Of a stretch of DNA of 64,000 nt, positions 21,742 through 32,671 are shown piece by piece. The notes under the pieces were generated by a model. The model had not been told where the DNA came from, made no database searches, and was given only the letters and a program-made list of their open reading frames with translations. A program made the position numbers and the translations under genes. The stretch is from positions 15,108,502 to 15,172,501 of the forward strand of contig OY986972.1 in the NCBI GenBank assembly GCA_963920575.1, written 5' to 3'. This DNA is from Narthecium ossifragum. Taxonomy: Eukaryota; Streptophyta; Magnoliopsida; Dioscoreales; Nartheciaceae. Every line of letters begins with the position of its first letter. The first letter of the stretch is position 1.

Positions 21742-23483
21742 AAATGTTGATGTTTATGGTATGTGCAAAAATTTGGAACATCGTTCTTTTGCAGGTTCAT
21801 GGAATCCAAAGTTTGAAGAACTGTCAGAAAGAGGACAACCACCAACGCCATCAGCAGTAGAGCTGCCCAAGCTGGACCTAAAGACGCTTCCTCAAGGATT
21901 AAAGCATGCCTATCTTGGTCCAGGTGATACATATCCCGTCATTATTTCGTCAGCTTCAACTGCATTTTGTGATTGTAAACCAGAGAAAGGCTACAAAATA
22001 AATAAATAAATACCCTTATTTTTATACTTAGCGTTTTAAATGAGCATAAATCAGCTATTGGTTGGAGAATAGCAGATCTGAAAGGTATTAGTTCCTTGAT
22101 GTGTTCCCATAAGATTAATCTTGAACATGGGGCTATACTACGTAGGGATCCTCAGCATAGGTTGAACCCCCTACAATGAAGGAGGTAGTAAAAACTGAAG
22201 TGTTGACATTATTAGATGCAGGGATTATCTATCCCATTGCTGATAGCAAGTGGGTGAGCCCTACACAGGTTGTGCCTAAAATATATGGTGTCACCGTTGT
22301 TAAGAATGAAAGTGGTGACTTTAACCCAACTAAATTGATGACCGGATGGCGCATGTGCATAGATTATAGAAAATTGAATGCTGCCACCCGTAAGGATCAC
22401 ATTCCATTCCCTTTTCTAGACCAGATCTTAGAAAGAGTAGTTGGACATCCTTTTTATTGTTTTCTCGACGGTTAATCTGGATACTATCAGATTGAGATTG
22501 CATTAGAAGATCAGGAAAAAACTACTTTTACATGTCATTTTGCTATTTATGCTTTCCGTAGAATGCCATTTGGATTGTGTAATGCTCCTGCTACTTTTCA
22601 ACGTCGTATGATGAGTATGTTTGCTGATATGATCGAGGAATGCATGGAAGTATATATGGATGATTTGACTGTTTGTTAATACTTTTGATGCATGCTTGAA
22701 GAACTTAAAGAGAGTCTTGGTCAGGTGTGAAGAAAAGCATCTTGTGCTTAATTTGGAAAAGTGCCACTTCATGGTGCCCTCGGGCATTGTGTTGGGCCAC
22801 ATTGTCTCTTCCAGAGGCATTGAGGTAGATCGATCAAAAATCGATCTCATCTCAAAGCTACCTTTGCCTAAGATTGTTAAAGATGTTAGATCTCTTCTAG
22901 GGCATGCTGGTTTTTACAGGAGATTCATCCATAACTTTTCTGCTATTGCTCATCCTTTGTGTAATCTTTTGATAAAGGATACCCCTTTTCAGTGGACTGT
23001 TGATTGTCAGAAGGCGTTTCAGGCTTTGATTGATAAACTGACTTCTGCACCTATTGTACAACCACCTGATTGGAGCATTCCCTTTGAATTGATGTGTGAT
23101 GCAAGTAGTTTTGCTGTAGGAGGTGTTTTAGGGCAGCGAAAAGATGGTAAACCTCATGTTATTCATTATGCTAGCCGAACCTTGAATAATGTACAGATGA
23201 ATTATTCTACCATCGACAAACAACTGTTAGCTATAGTCTTTGCATTGGACAAGTTTCGTGCTTATTTGATTGGTTCTCCTATCACTATCTTCACTAATCA
23301 TGCCGCACTTAAGTACCTTCTCACCAAGAAGGATGCTAAATTGCGCCTAATTCGTTGGATATTAATCTTACAGGAATTCGATATCTCCATCAAAGCTAAA
23401 AAGGGCGTAGAGAACGTTGTCGCTGATCACCTATCAAGGTTGATGGCGGAAGTAGCGGAAAATAAGCCACCAATTATGGATGA
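21742..23483 (+). pseudogene. pol: Athila-like reverse transcriptase and RNase H (element 5)
   Basis: After the linker (PKLDLKTLPQGLKHAYLGPG near 21869), RT starts KEVVKTEVLTLLDAGIIYPI near 22179. It continues through FGLCNAPATFQRRM near 22571 and the active-site VYMDDLTV near 22650-22673. An in-frame TAA at 22473-22475 and a frameshift near 22675-22695 break RT. RNase H shows [17 protein letters not shown] near 23092-23140 and [11 protein letters not shown] near 23292. The first D of the usual SDHA motif is N here. The frame is interrupted at 23484 by a solo LTR and resumes in frame at 25869. Confidence 0.88.
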
Positions 23484-25863
23484 TGTCACGCCCCGCCCCA
23501 ATTAAATATATAATATCCCAAAGATTTATTTAAAATTTCGACATGACCCTTGGGCACAGGGACGTGAGATCACTATTACAACATGTCAATAGATACAACT
23601 ACACATCCTAAAACAATTAATCAAAATCTTTATTTCTTTACAATCATTCACCACATCTAGGGGCACATACGCCCACATCAATTCAAATAATATACATGTA
23701 CCTGCATTCATCCATCCCATTCATTTCATATACATAGGACTTGTAAACATCAAAATACAAGATAATTCAACCAAATCCTCAATATACAATTTTGTTTCAT
23801 ATCCAACATATACAGGCTTTATCATACATAAGAAAATAGACATAAGGATAAAATGACTCCTCATCCTGAGACAGGACCTCCATGGACTGCACTGGTCTCT
23901 GGCCTACCCATAGGTCGTCCTGCACAAAAACCAAAACCTAACACGAATGAGCTCTAAAGCCCAGTAGGAGTCACCAACTAAGACACTGGTGTACACCCAC
24001 CTATCCTAGTATACTGCCCAAGTATGGTCTGGCTAGTATGGGTAAGTCTTACATGCACAGCACCGCGTCCGGCCGCCAACGCTAGCCCATACCCCTATAG
24101 ACTCTATACCCAGCCCCAGTATACTAGAATAGGTACAACATCCTATACTAGTTTACTGATCCTAGTATGGTCTGGCTAGTCTGGGCAGTCTTACATGCAC
24201 AGCACCGCGTCCGGCCGCCAACGCTCACCCAGACCCCTATAGACTCTATACAGGCCTCAGTATACTAGTATAGGTACAACATCCTATCAGATCAAATCCT
24301 CAAGTCATATCCTCAATCAAATTAAATCAAGATCCAAATCCTCGACAAAATCCTCATATCAAGTCAATAAAATCCTCAAATCAGGTCTTTAATCAGATCA
24401 AAGTCCTCAGATCAAGTCATCCACTAGTCCCTAGACTCTGACTAGTCTAGCTACAGGACATGACTAAACCCAACCTTAACCCCAATCCTATCATGTATGC
24501 ACAAGACAAAGAACACAGCAATAAAGCCCACAACAATCATTATATATTCATACAATACAAGGAACCATCATATTATAACATAGCATACACCCATCATCAC
24601 AGCGGTATAGTCATACAACATAGCATATACACAACATTGCATCACACATAATTATAACACAACATATAGCAAACAATCATACAATTTCCTAGGAGGTAAC
24701 TCCTACCTTAAAAAGACAGTCCAAGCGCAACTCAAGTCCGGGAACCCACGTCACGCTCCGACACTTGACGGCCGCTCAATCGATCAACTAAGCACAAAGA
24801 TAAAGATCTCAATCAGGTACAACCCCAGACGAATAATGAAACTACCCTATTCCGCTAGAGCTAGAACAGCTAGTCAACACGGCGTTGTTGCGTGCACAAG
24901 GTACTGTCCCGTGCACAGGGCACTGACCCGTGCACAGGGCACTGGCCAGTGCACCAAGCAGACGCCGTTCACAGCGCGACGCCGTGCACGACGCACAGCG
25001 CACCACCTCAGGTCACCGGAGCTCACGCCGGAGCTCCGTTGGATCTCCAAACAGGGTGCTCAAGCACCGGGGAGAAATATCACCAGAGGGGAAAAGGGAA
25101 ACCACTCAATGTCCCTGGCAAGATTCCCAAGGAGGTCGGCGGCCATGACTAGAGAAGGGCCGGCCGAAATCCTCACCGGAATCCATGGCCAGAAGAAGAA
25201 ACAGGGCAGCCGTCTTGGGAAAAACCCCAGGGACAGGGGACGCCGTCGAGGTTCACCTCCATCCTTTCCCGGTGCTGCAGTCGCCGAGAAGAGGAGTGGC
25301 GTCAACTCCGACGTCGTCTCTGGCGACCCATCGCCGGAGGAACCCACAAAAGACCCCAAAAACCCGCCGGAAACCCAACAAAAAAACTCGGAATGAAAGG
25401 AGGGAGAAGATGGAAACTCACCTTCGACGAGAACGGGAAGAAATCCGACGGAGAGCCGCCCCGAAGGTTCACTCCCCGGCGTGCTCCATCGTTCCCGCAA
25501 CCCGATCTCACCCTCACTGCTCCTCTTCCTCCCTCTCCAGCTCCCTCTCTCACGATCTCTCTCCCTCGCTGCCGATCTCGCCCTCTTTAGCTCCGGTGCC
25601 GACGATCTCCTCCTCTACCCTCTCGATCTCTCCAGCTCCCTCTTCTCTCTCTCTCGATCTCCCTCTCCCCCGGTCTCACTCTCTCTCTCTCCCTATCGGG
25701 TTGGCAGCCAAAGAAAAGAAGAGGAGGAGCCTGGATTCTTCTAGAAAGGGAGGGGGTATTTTGCAGAAAACACCCCGCAAAACGAGATCCCTTCCTTTTG
25801 GCCCTACGCCAAAGCCCTCCAAATTTACATAAAAGCCCGGAATTATACATTAAGGCCCTTACA
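23484..25863 (-). mobile_element. Tekay-like (chromovirus) solo LTR in element 5 pol
   Basis: On the minus strand it begins TGTAAGGGCC and ends GGGGCGTGACA, 2380 bp. It is flanked by perfect target duplications GATGA at 23479-23483 and 25864-25868. Removing it with one GATGA restores the pol frame (IMDDFPD). No gag or pol lies inside; long GC-rich frames on both strands near 24836-25832 are compositional. Inside are a 143-bp tandem duplication and a CT-rich tract at 25530-25700. Lineage assignment rests on the terminal sequences and length. Confidence 0.88.
24021..24287. repeat. 143-bp tandem duplication in solo LTR
   Basis: Two copies starting AGTATGGTCTGGCTAGT at 24021 and 24164 share CAGCACCGCGTCCGGCCGCC and the flanking CTATAGACTCTATAC. 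Divergence of several percent shows it is not recent. Confidence 0.85.
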
Positions 25864-26936
25864 GATGACTTCCCTGATGCGCAACTCTTTTCAGTTACAC
25901 GGCTGCCCTGGTATGCACACATTGTTAAGTAATTAGTGACAGGTGAGATCCCTTCCTTTTGGAGTGCGCAGGATAAGCATAGATTTTTTGTTGAGGTAAA
26001 TAAATTTTATTGGGATCATTCTTGTCTGTTTAAGTATTGTCCTTATCAGATTATGCGCCGTTGTGTCCCTGATTATGAAATAGAAAGCATCATTACATTC
26101 TATCACTCTCATGCATGTGGAGGCCATTTTTTGATGAAAAAGACTGCTGCTAAAATTCTTCAATGTGGTTTTTACTGGCCCAGTATATTTCGTGATGTTA
26201 ACATTTTCTGCAGATCCTATGATAGATGCCTAACGTTATGAGCTTTATCTAGGAGACATATGATTCCTTTGAACCCCATTCAAGCTTTAGAGATTTTTGA
26301 TTGTTGGGGTATAGACTTTATGGGGCCCTTTCCTTCTTCTTTTGGCTATTTATATATATTGTTGGTTGTAGAATACGTGTCTAAGTGGGTGGAGGCTATT
26401 GCATGTCAGAATAATGATCATTCCACTGTCATCAAGTTTCTTAAAGAGCATGTTTTTTCTAGATTTGATACTCCTAGGGTTATTATTAGTGACCAAGGAT
26501 CGCATTTTTGTAACTCTTTTGAGGCTTTGATGCACAGGTATGGAGTCACATATAAGGTTTCCACTGTTTATCATCCACAAACGAATGGTCAAGCTGAATT
26601 AGCCAATAGAGAGATAAAGCAAATTCTGGAAAAAACAGTGAGCCCTAACCGAAGAGACTGGTCCTTGAGGCTATCAATGCGTTGTGGGCATATCGCACTG
26701 CCTACAAGACTACCCTGGGAATGTCGCCATTTCGCCTAGTTTATGGAAAACCATGTCATCTTCCAGTTGAGTTAGAACATAAGACATATTGGGCTATTAA
26801 GTCACTAAATTTTACTTTGGATGGTGCAGGTCAAGAACAGAAACTCCAGTTGTCTGAGCTGGAGGGACTCAGGAATGATGCCTACGAGAATTCCTGGATC
26901 TTCAAGGCAAAGACAAAGTCCTACCATGACAAGAAG
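25864..26936 (+). pseudogene. pol: Athila-like integrase, main part (element 5)
   Basis: It resumes after the solo LTR. HHCC domain: HSHACGGHFLMKK near 26107 and CRSYDRC near 26210, where the first of the usual paired Cys is Tyr. Core: WGIDFMGPFPSSFGYLY near 26305, ISDQGSHFCNSF near 26487 and YHPQTNGQAELANREIKQI near 26569-26625, so all three acidic catalytic positions are present. Stops lie near 25932 and 26239-26241, and a one-base loss occurs near 26675-26685. The [14 protein letters not shown] motif follows near 26762. The frame is cut at 26936 by a second solo LTR and continues at 29679. Confidence 0.88.
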
Positions 26937-29673
26937 TGTGAGTACTCGTTCCTCTGACCCGGCTCGACCGCGTCGGTCGAGGGCCGATCCCTTTTATGGG
27001 TTTGTTTCCGCGTCGAGTGCGATCGGCTGATCACATGCCCTCTTTGCGACCCCAGGGGCAATTTGGTCAAATTGCATCATGTGGGTTGGATTCACACGCG
27101 CGTAATGCACACACGGCCTTATGATGATGTATGTGTTTGAGTAGACCATTAGGAGAGCTACAGATCAGAGGATTTGAGTTGGATCGTGTATATCGATGTT
27201 TAGATGGCTGTGATTAGATCTAGCTAATCTAACGGCCAGGATCCAAGAGAGGCAAATCTTATAAAATCCCTTGTTCTTCATTCCCGCAGCCGCTAGGGCT
27301 TTGCTGAGAAAGAGGGGGAGAGAGCTCGCGATAGAGAGTGCGAGAGATCGGCGGTGGTCGCGACCGGGAAGGACAGATCTTGGCGGCATCCGCGACTGGA
27401 GGCGACTCACGGCGACGTGCGACTGGCGGCGAGCTCAGAGACGACAACCGCGGCCGTAAAAGGAGGAGAGGGACGAGATCCCGACACCTAGAGGTAGGGC
27501 TTCCTACCCAAATCGTGGATTTGGTCTCTAGGGTTTGGACTGAAGCATGCTAGACTAGGATTGTTGCTATGTTGATCCCGGAATTTCTATGTGTATTGTC
27601 CTTGTGCTACTTGCTGCCTTGTGTGTGGATTCATGGCTTAGTGATGCATTGTCGTATGAGGCTTGCTTTCCCGTTGAGGGTTGATTGGGTTCCGACGAGA
27701 TTTTCTTCCTCCGTTGGATCTCTTCTTTTCCCCTGTTCTTCACCTCTTCTCCTCTGTTCTCGACTGGCCAGAACTTTGGGTTCCCGTGGCATTTGTCTCC
27801 TCTGTTCCTCTTCTTTCTTTCTTTCCCCTGTTCTGGGTTGGCCGGCTACTGGAGTTCCATAATCCCAGTGGATCTCATGTGATGCTGGTTAATGGTTTCC
27901 GTTGTAATAGCATGAATCTTTGGGTTCTGCGGATTTCTTCTCCTTTGCTTCTCCTCGTTCTTCATTTCCTCTGTTTTTGGTTGGGTTTCTCTTCCCCTGT
28001 TCTTGGCTGGCTGAATACTGGAGTTTCCTGAACCCCGTTGGATGTTCTGGTGTTTGTCGTGCGATTCCTTTCCTTGTTGCAGATTTGGTTGAATGCACCG
28101 GAGTTGGCTTGAGACTTAGACGTAGGTTCTGTTGGTGTGGATTTGGCTTCCGATTCCTCAGTTCTCAGCTAAGCCCAGCTAGATCATTTTCTTTCGGTCT
28201 TTGTTAAAGAGTTGGGCTGCCAAATGTATTATTGCTTCAGTATTCCTGTGATGGTATTAGGGTTATATTGATTGTATCCATTGCAGGGTATAGTAGCTTG
28301 TTTTCCCTTACTTGTTCAATTCCTGTGATCACATGCTACTGTTTGATCCTTAGCTGGTCATATCTACAATTCTATATTATTTCTATACTATGCTCAAGCC
28401 TAGGGCCGGCGGTGCGCCCGTTCTTATTTTATTTGTGAAAATGTGTAGATCTGATTGGGCCGAAGGTGTGCCCTATTGTATGTTATGAATAAGATGATAT
28501 ATGATTGGGATATGCGAAATTCTATGCTTGGCTTCTGTCTATTCTTAAATGCTGAATCTATTTTATAGCGATGCTATATCTTGTGGACATGTGATTGATG
28601 AATTGACATGTAGAGACACATAGGCCTAGTTGTTTGAATAGGCTCATGCATGTTGTATGCATTAGAAGCATTAAGGCTAGGTGCGGGCGATGGGTTCGAT
28701 CGCTGATCCGAGGACTCGGGTAGCTCGGATCTAGCTCTAGGACCGAGGTATGGGTAGGAGGATTAGGGCGAGATGGTGTGATTATAATCTTGTGTTGATT
28801 GAGGTTACAACCTAGATATATTCTTGATTGATGATTTTTGAGGTGTAGAGGTCGTGTTGGGGTTCCAGAACTGTGTGCTCTGTGGGCTTACGCACCATGC
28901 TATGTTCTAACTCCGTTGTTATGTTTCCCCGTACATGGTGGATGAGGACGTGGTAGCCGGCGAGGTAGCGGCGATACACTCGCACTGTGTCCTAGCCCGT
29001 TGTGCTCACCACCTTGTTTCGCCGATAGGGTTGTGACCCTTGGGAAAAGGGGCGGCGGTTGGTACAGGAGTTACCAACCCTGTGTCCGTACCCTGGAGTA
29101 GGCCGTGGGCGTAGAGAGAGTTCCTTTAACCCGTGATGAGAACCGACACTTTTGTAGTTCCCTTTCCTTGAGAGTGTCGTAGAGTAGAACCCTACTGGGC
29201 TTTATGCTCACCCTACCCGGGTTGCGTTTTGCAGGTGCAGGCGCCGCTCCTTCCACTTCAGTAGCCATTGACGGATCAGCTCTTGGAGGCGCATCTACTT
29301 CGAGTGGACTTTGAGGTTGTTGACAGACTAGAGGATTTAAATTCAGCTTTATATTTATTTAATGTAGTCGAACATTTGGGGACTTATGCTTCTTATTTGA
29401 GGACAAATTGTATAACTGTCAATTTTGATATTAATGACAAAGTCTTTTATTTGGATGTTTAATTGGATTGTAATCATGATATCAGTATGAGTCTGCAAAT
29501 TATGCCCTTTGATTTTGTATTTGAATTTATTGTGAGATATGAGGAATTGTACAGGTCCTTGTGTAAGAATTATAGAGGAGGCTCTGTCAAAATTTTCCGC
29601 GCCATTGATGATGTAAAAGGTTTAGGTTGCTCACTCCCCGATCTGGATGGATTTTCTGGGTCGGGATGTGAGA
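26937..29673 (+). mobile_element. Tekay-like solo LTR in element 5 integrase
   Basis: It begins TGTGAGTACTCG and ends GGGATGTGAGA (expected TGACA, one change), 2737 bp. The flanks AGAAG (26932-26936) and AAAAG (29674-29678) form a 5-bp duplication with one change. Both ends match the LTR at 56720-59328. Removal restores the integrase frame across DKK/IL. A TATAAAA box lies at 27260-27266, followed by a pyrimidine-rich leader. No internal coding region is present. Confidence 0.88.
27260..27266 (+). promoter_or_regulatory. TATA box of Tekay-like solo LTR
   Basis: TATAAAA stands about 320 bp into the LTR, just ahead of a leader-like stretch. The position parallels the TATATAAG in the inverted LTR at 44756-47126. 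Confidence 0.5.
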
Positions 29674-29939
29674 AAAAGATCTTACGGAAGACGCTTCAAG
29701 TAGGATAGCAAGCTCATCTGTATGACGCACGACTGCATCTATATCATGGGAAGTTGCGATCAAGCTGGACAGGCCCCTTTACTATTAGCCGAGTATTTGA
29801 TTATGGGGCTGTGAAAGTTGAAGACCCAAAGGATGGGAGGCTGTTTAAGGTTAATGGACAGCGTTTGGAGCCGATTTCAGAGAAAACGGACCCTGAGGAG
29901 CACACCGTTTCTCTCGTAGACCCTGTCTACGATGGATGA
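29674..29939 (+). pseudogene. pol: Integrase C-terminal domain (element 5)
   Basis: It continues the integrase after the solo LTR: an in-frame TAG near 29706-29708, then AHLYDARLHLYHGKLRSSWT and GPFTISRVFDYGAVKVED near 29710-29823. It ends EEHTVSLVDPVYDG, closely matching the end of element 4 integrase (HHVSLVDPVYEG). No chromodomain follows. Confidence 0.85.
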
Positions 29940-31150
29940 TCTTGTTCTTATTCATTATTTCTGTTTTACTTAGGTTAACTTGCTTTAGTTGTTTGTTTTC
30001 GTTCTCATTTGCTTTTGTTTACTTTTATGTTTTTAGGATGCTTGGCCTTTCGTCCTCCTTACTTGTGAAATTCGGCCACAATGAGGAGCCCTGTGCAAGA
30101 TTTCAGATATTCTGTCAAGTGGCCTCGCTCCTATTTCAATTTCCTATTCTTATTTATGTTATATATGAACATTCAGCCAACACCCTTCTGCTTATTTACA
30201 TGATTAGCACACATTGAGAACAATATGAATTTCAGGTTAGTGGGTGTAGGCATACATGATCTCATGCATGCTACCTTATTGAGTTTAATAGTGTTGAATT
30301 GAGTATGTTACTAGAGATTATACATGAGCTGAAATTTTTATGCTTATTATGCATGTTGCTTTCACATGGATTGGCCTATACATTGATTGCATGCATGATA
30401 ACCTGAAGGTAGAACATCATGTGACTCACACACGAACACTTGATGTGCAGTGGCAATTATACTCACTAGAGGAATGAGCATACTATTGTCAACCTAGATC
30501 ATGATTTCAGCATTAGCTAGTGATGAGGATTGCATGCAGAAAAAAAAAAAAAGAAACAAAGAAAAAGTTATGGAGCTTGATCAAGCTGTGCCTAAACGAC
30601 TATTAGGTGATCTACTGAGTAACCGGGTATTCTTGCCTCAGGAAACGGGGAGCTCATGTAAAAAGGTAGAACCACTGATAGCTAAAAAAAAAACTATTCA
30701 GTGTTTTGCTAAGTAACCGGGTCTCTGCGCCTCAAGAAGAGGAGAGTGCTCGCGTAAAAAGGCAAAATGTCTAATAGTTGAAGAAAAAAAAAAACAGAAA
30801 GAGCATGTTGTACTTAAAGTGCGAGGGTTGGATGATTGGTCATGAAAGTAGTAGTGTATTTGGACTAATGGTGGATAGAAGTCGCTTCTGTACATAACAT
30901 TTATTTGTCACGTCACAGGTGTTCTTCTGGAAGATGATTAGCATGTTTGAAGTGTAAAAGTTAATTTCATATGTTGGTAGTGTGTGTATGAGTATAAGAA
31001 GTTTTTATGCTCTATACTGTATAAAACACTATCGACATGATAAGATATAATTTTTGTCATACATGTCTACATCCTTAGACCATTGGTGTGCTTAATTATA
31101 TGTTTTGCACTTTGAATTACTAGAGACTAGCAATAAGCTGGTTGGGGGTG
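29940..31150 (+). other. 3' untranslated internal region of element 5
   Basis: Non-coding. It has a T-rich acceptor-like tract ending near 30038, the inverted repeat GGCCAC/GTGGCC (30074-30124), the hairpin with degenerate purine tract at 30211-30249, AGTAACCGGGT repeats at 30618 and 30711, and the LTR-adjacent hairpin and PPT at 31117-31150. Confidence 0.75.
30211..30249 (+). promoter_or_regulatory. Degenerate hairpin plus second purine tract, element 5
   Basis: ACATTGAGAACAATAT then AGGTTAGTGGGTGTAGG. Both the stem and the purine run carry substitutions relative to 8953 and 16437. Confidence 0.5.
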
Positions 31151-32671
31151 TGATGAGTGCATGAAAATGCACTTTGAACACTCTTATAGCCATCTAAATT
31201 GTTGTATTATTATCCCTAATGAACATCTTTAGAACTATTTTTATATCTACATATTGCTTCACACAGTTATTTGGAAAATGCAGGAAATTGGAGTTAAAAG
31301 AAGCTGAAAAGATTACATGGGTCAACTTGGAAGATTAAACTGTACCTGTTCCAGAAGAACCAGATAATGAGCCATAGAACTTTGGAAAGATCTGGAAGTC
31401 TAGTTTTTGGAGAATTTTACGGCTCGTGATTTGGAGCTTCCTCGAGAAAGTTACAATGCTTTTACTACCACCAGCGCAGGGCAGAATGGCAGACGAAATA
31501 TGCAGAAAATAAAAGATCCATCTTCTTTACATAAAAGATCGGTCCTTTATGCATGCAGACCCACGGTCGACCGCCGCGTCGACCGTCAGCCTCTGTCACA
31601 AATATACCTTCGCAGGGTCGATGCGAAGATCGACCACGAGATAAAAGATTGATCTTCTTTACATAAAAGATCGATCTCAACTTGGGCAATCTGGAAGTTA
31701 GTTTGTCTACGGAGATAAAAGATCGATCTTCTTTACATAAAAGATCGATCTTAGTCGAGGTGATGCATGTTGTAGAAAGTAATAAAGGAAAGAAGATTGA
31801 TCTCTTGTCGGATGACCTAAAAACGAACGAACCAGATTTGATCCAATGGTTATAATAAAACCTAGGGTTTCATACCCATATATTAGGAAGAGTTCTTTGC
31901 TGGTCCCAAGAGGGTTTTCTATAGAGCTTTGGAGGGGAGAAAAGCAAGAAAGAAGATGAAGAAATCTCCATTCATGGTCGGGTAAACCGCGGGCATGGTG
32001 GACGGATGATCTAGCAAGGATTAGGGTTTCTTCTTCACCATCGTTCACAGTTTTAATCTTTATTGTTAAACTCTTTTCTATGTATTGAATCTTCAAGGAT
32101 TATATCTATTGTTTACCAACTTTATCTCGTGAAATCTTTGCTATGCATTGCCGATTGTGAGAGTTGGTATTGTGTATTCTTAGAGATCTGGTAAGATAGA
32201 GTTAGGGCTTTGTCCCGATGAACTTTTGTTATTCGTTGCCTGTAGTGATAGCCGGTATCATATATTCTTAGGTTTGGGTTGGATGAAATTAGAACTATAA
32301 TAATGAAGAATCAATCGTAGGAAGAGACATTTATATATTTTGTTAGATTCATAATTCCATATCTTCCGGTTAAGGTGATTGGGATGTGAATCCCTTAACT
32401 GAGTATTGAATGAACCGTTGGTAAAAGAAGAACCTAAGTCCAAGTGAAGTGATTCCCGATACCTAGCCTTATTAAAATCCTGATATCTTTAGTTAATCTT
32501 GAATTATAATTAAATCTTTTGATCTAATTAAGTTAATTCTTAAGTTCTTGTTTGTCTTCAATTCATTGTTATTTGTGTTTTGGATATTTTCTGCTTGTCT
32601 CTCTGTGGGTTCGACCTCTCTTATGTTGTACTGCACCGCGACCGCTATGCGTGACAGATTTGAGTGACATC
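31151..32671 (+). repeat. 3' LTR of element 5, mosaic
   Basis: It begins TGATGAGTGCATG after the PPT and ends GACATC at 32671, where the expected final A is replaced by the next element's GCCTACTC. Its first 350 bp follow the element 2 LTR (5746/9856). From about 31880 on it follows the LTR at 17389. The change falls in the palindrome cluster at 31509-31755. The 5' and 3' LTRs of element 5 are therefore not a simple pair. Confidence 0.85.
31509..31755 (+). repeat. Mixed GTCGAC/GATCGATC palindrome cluster (array B)
   Basis: A 38-bp unit built of two AAAAGATCGATCTT-type palindromes separated by CTTTACAT occurs at 31509, 31641 and 31715. Between the first and second lies ACGGTCGACCGCCGCGTCG and the CTTCGCA..TGCGAAG hairpin also seen in array A. 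It sits at the same LTR position as arrays A and C. Confidence 0.85.

Noticed and set aside
24836..25832. Long overlapping frames on both strands in a GC- and CT-rich region
   Set aside because: They lie inside a solo LTR, have low-complexity composition and no recognised domain.
1..32671. Endogenous pararetrovirus (caulimovirus) sequence
   Set aside because: No movement protein or caulimovirid coat motif; every RT is linked to Ty3/gypsy-type RNase H and integrase between LTRs.
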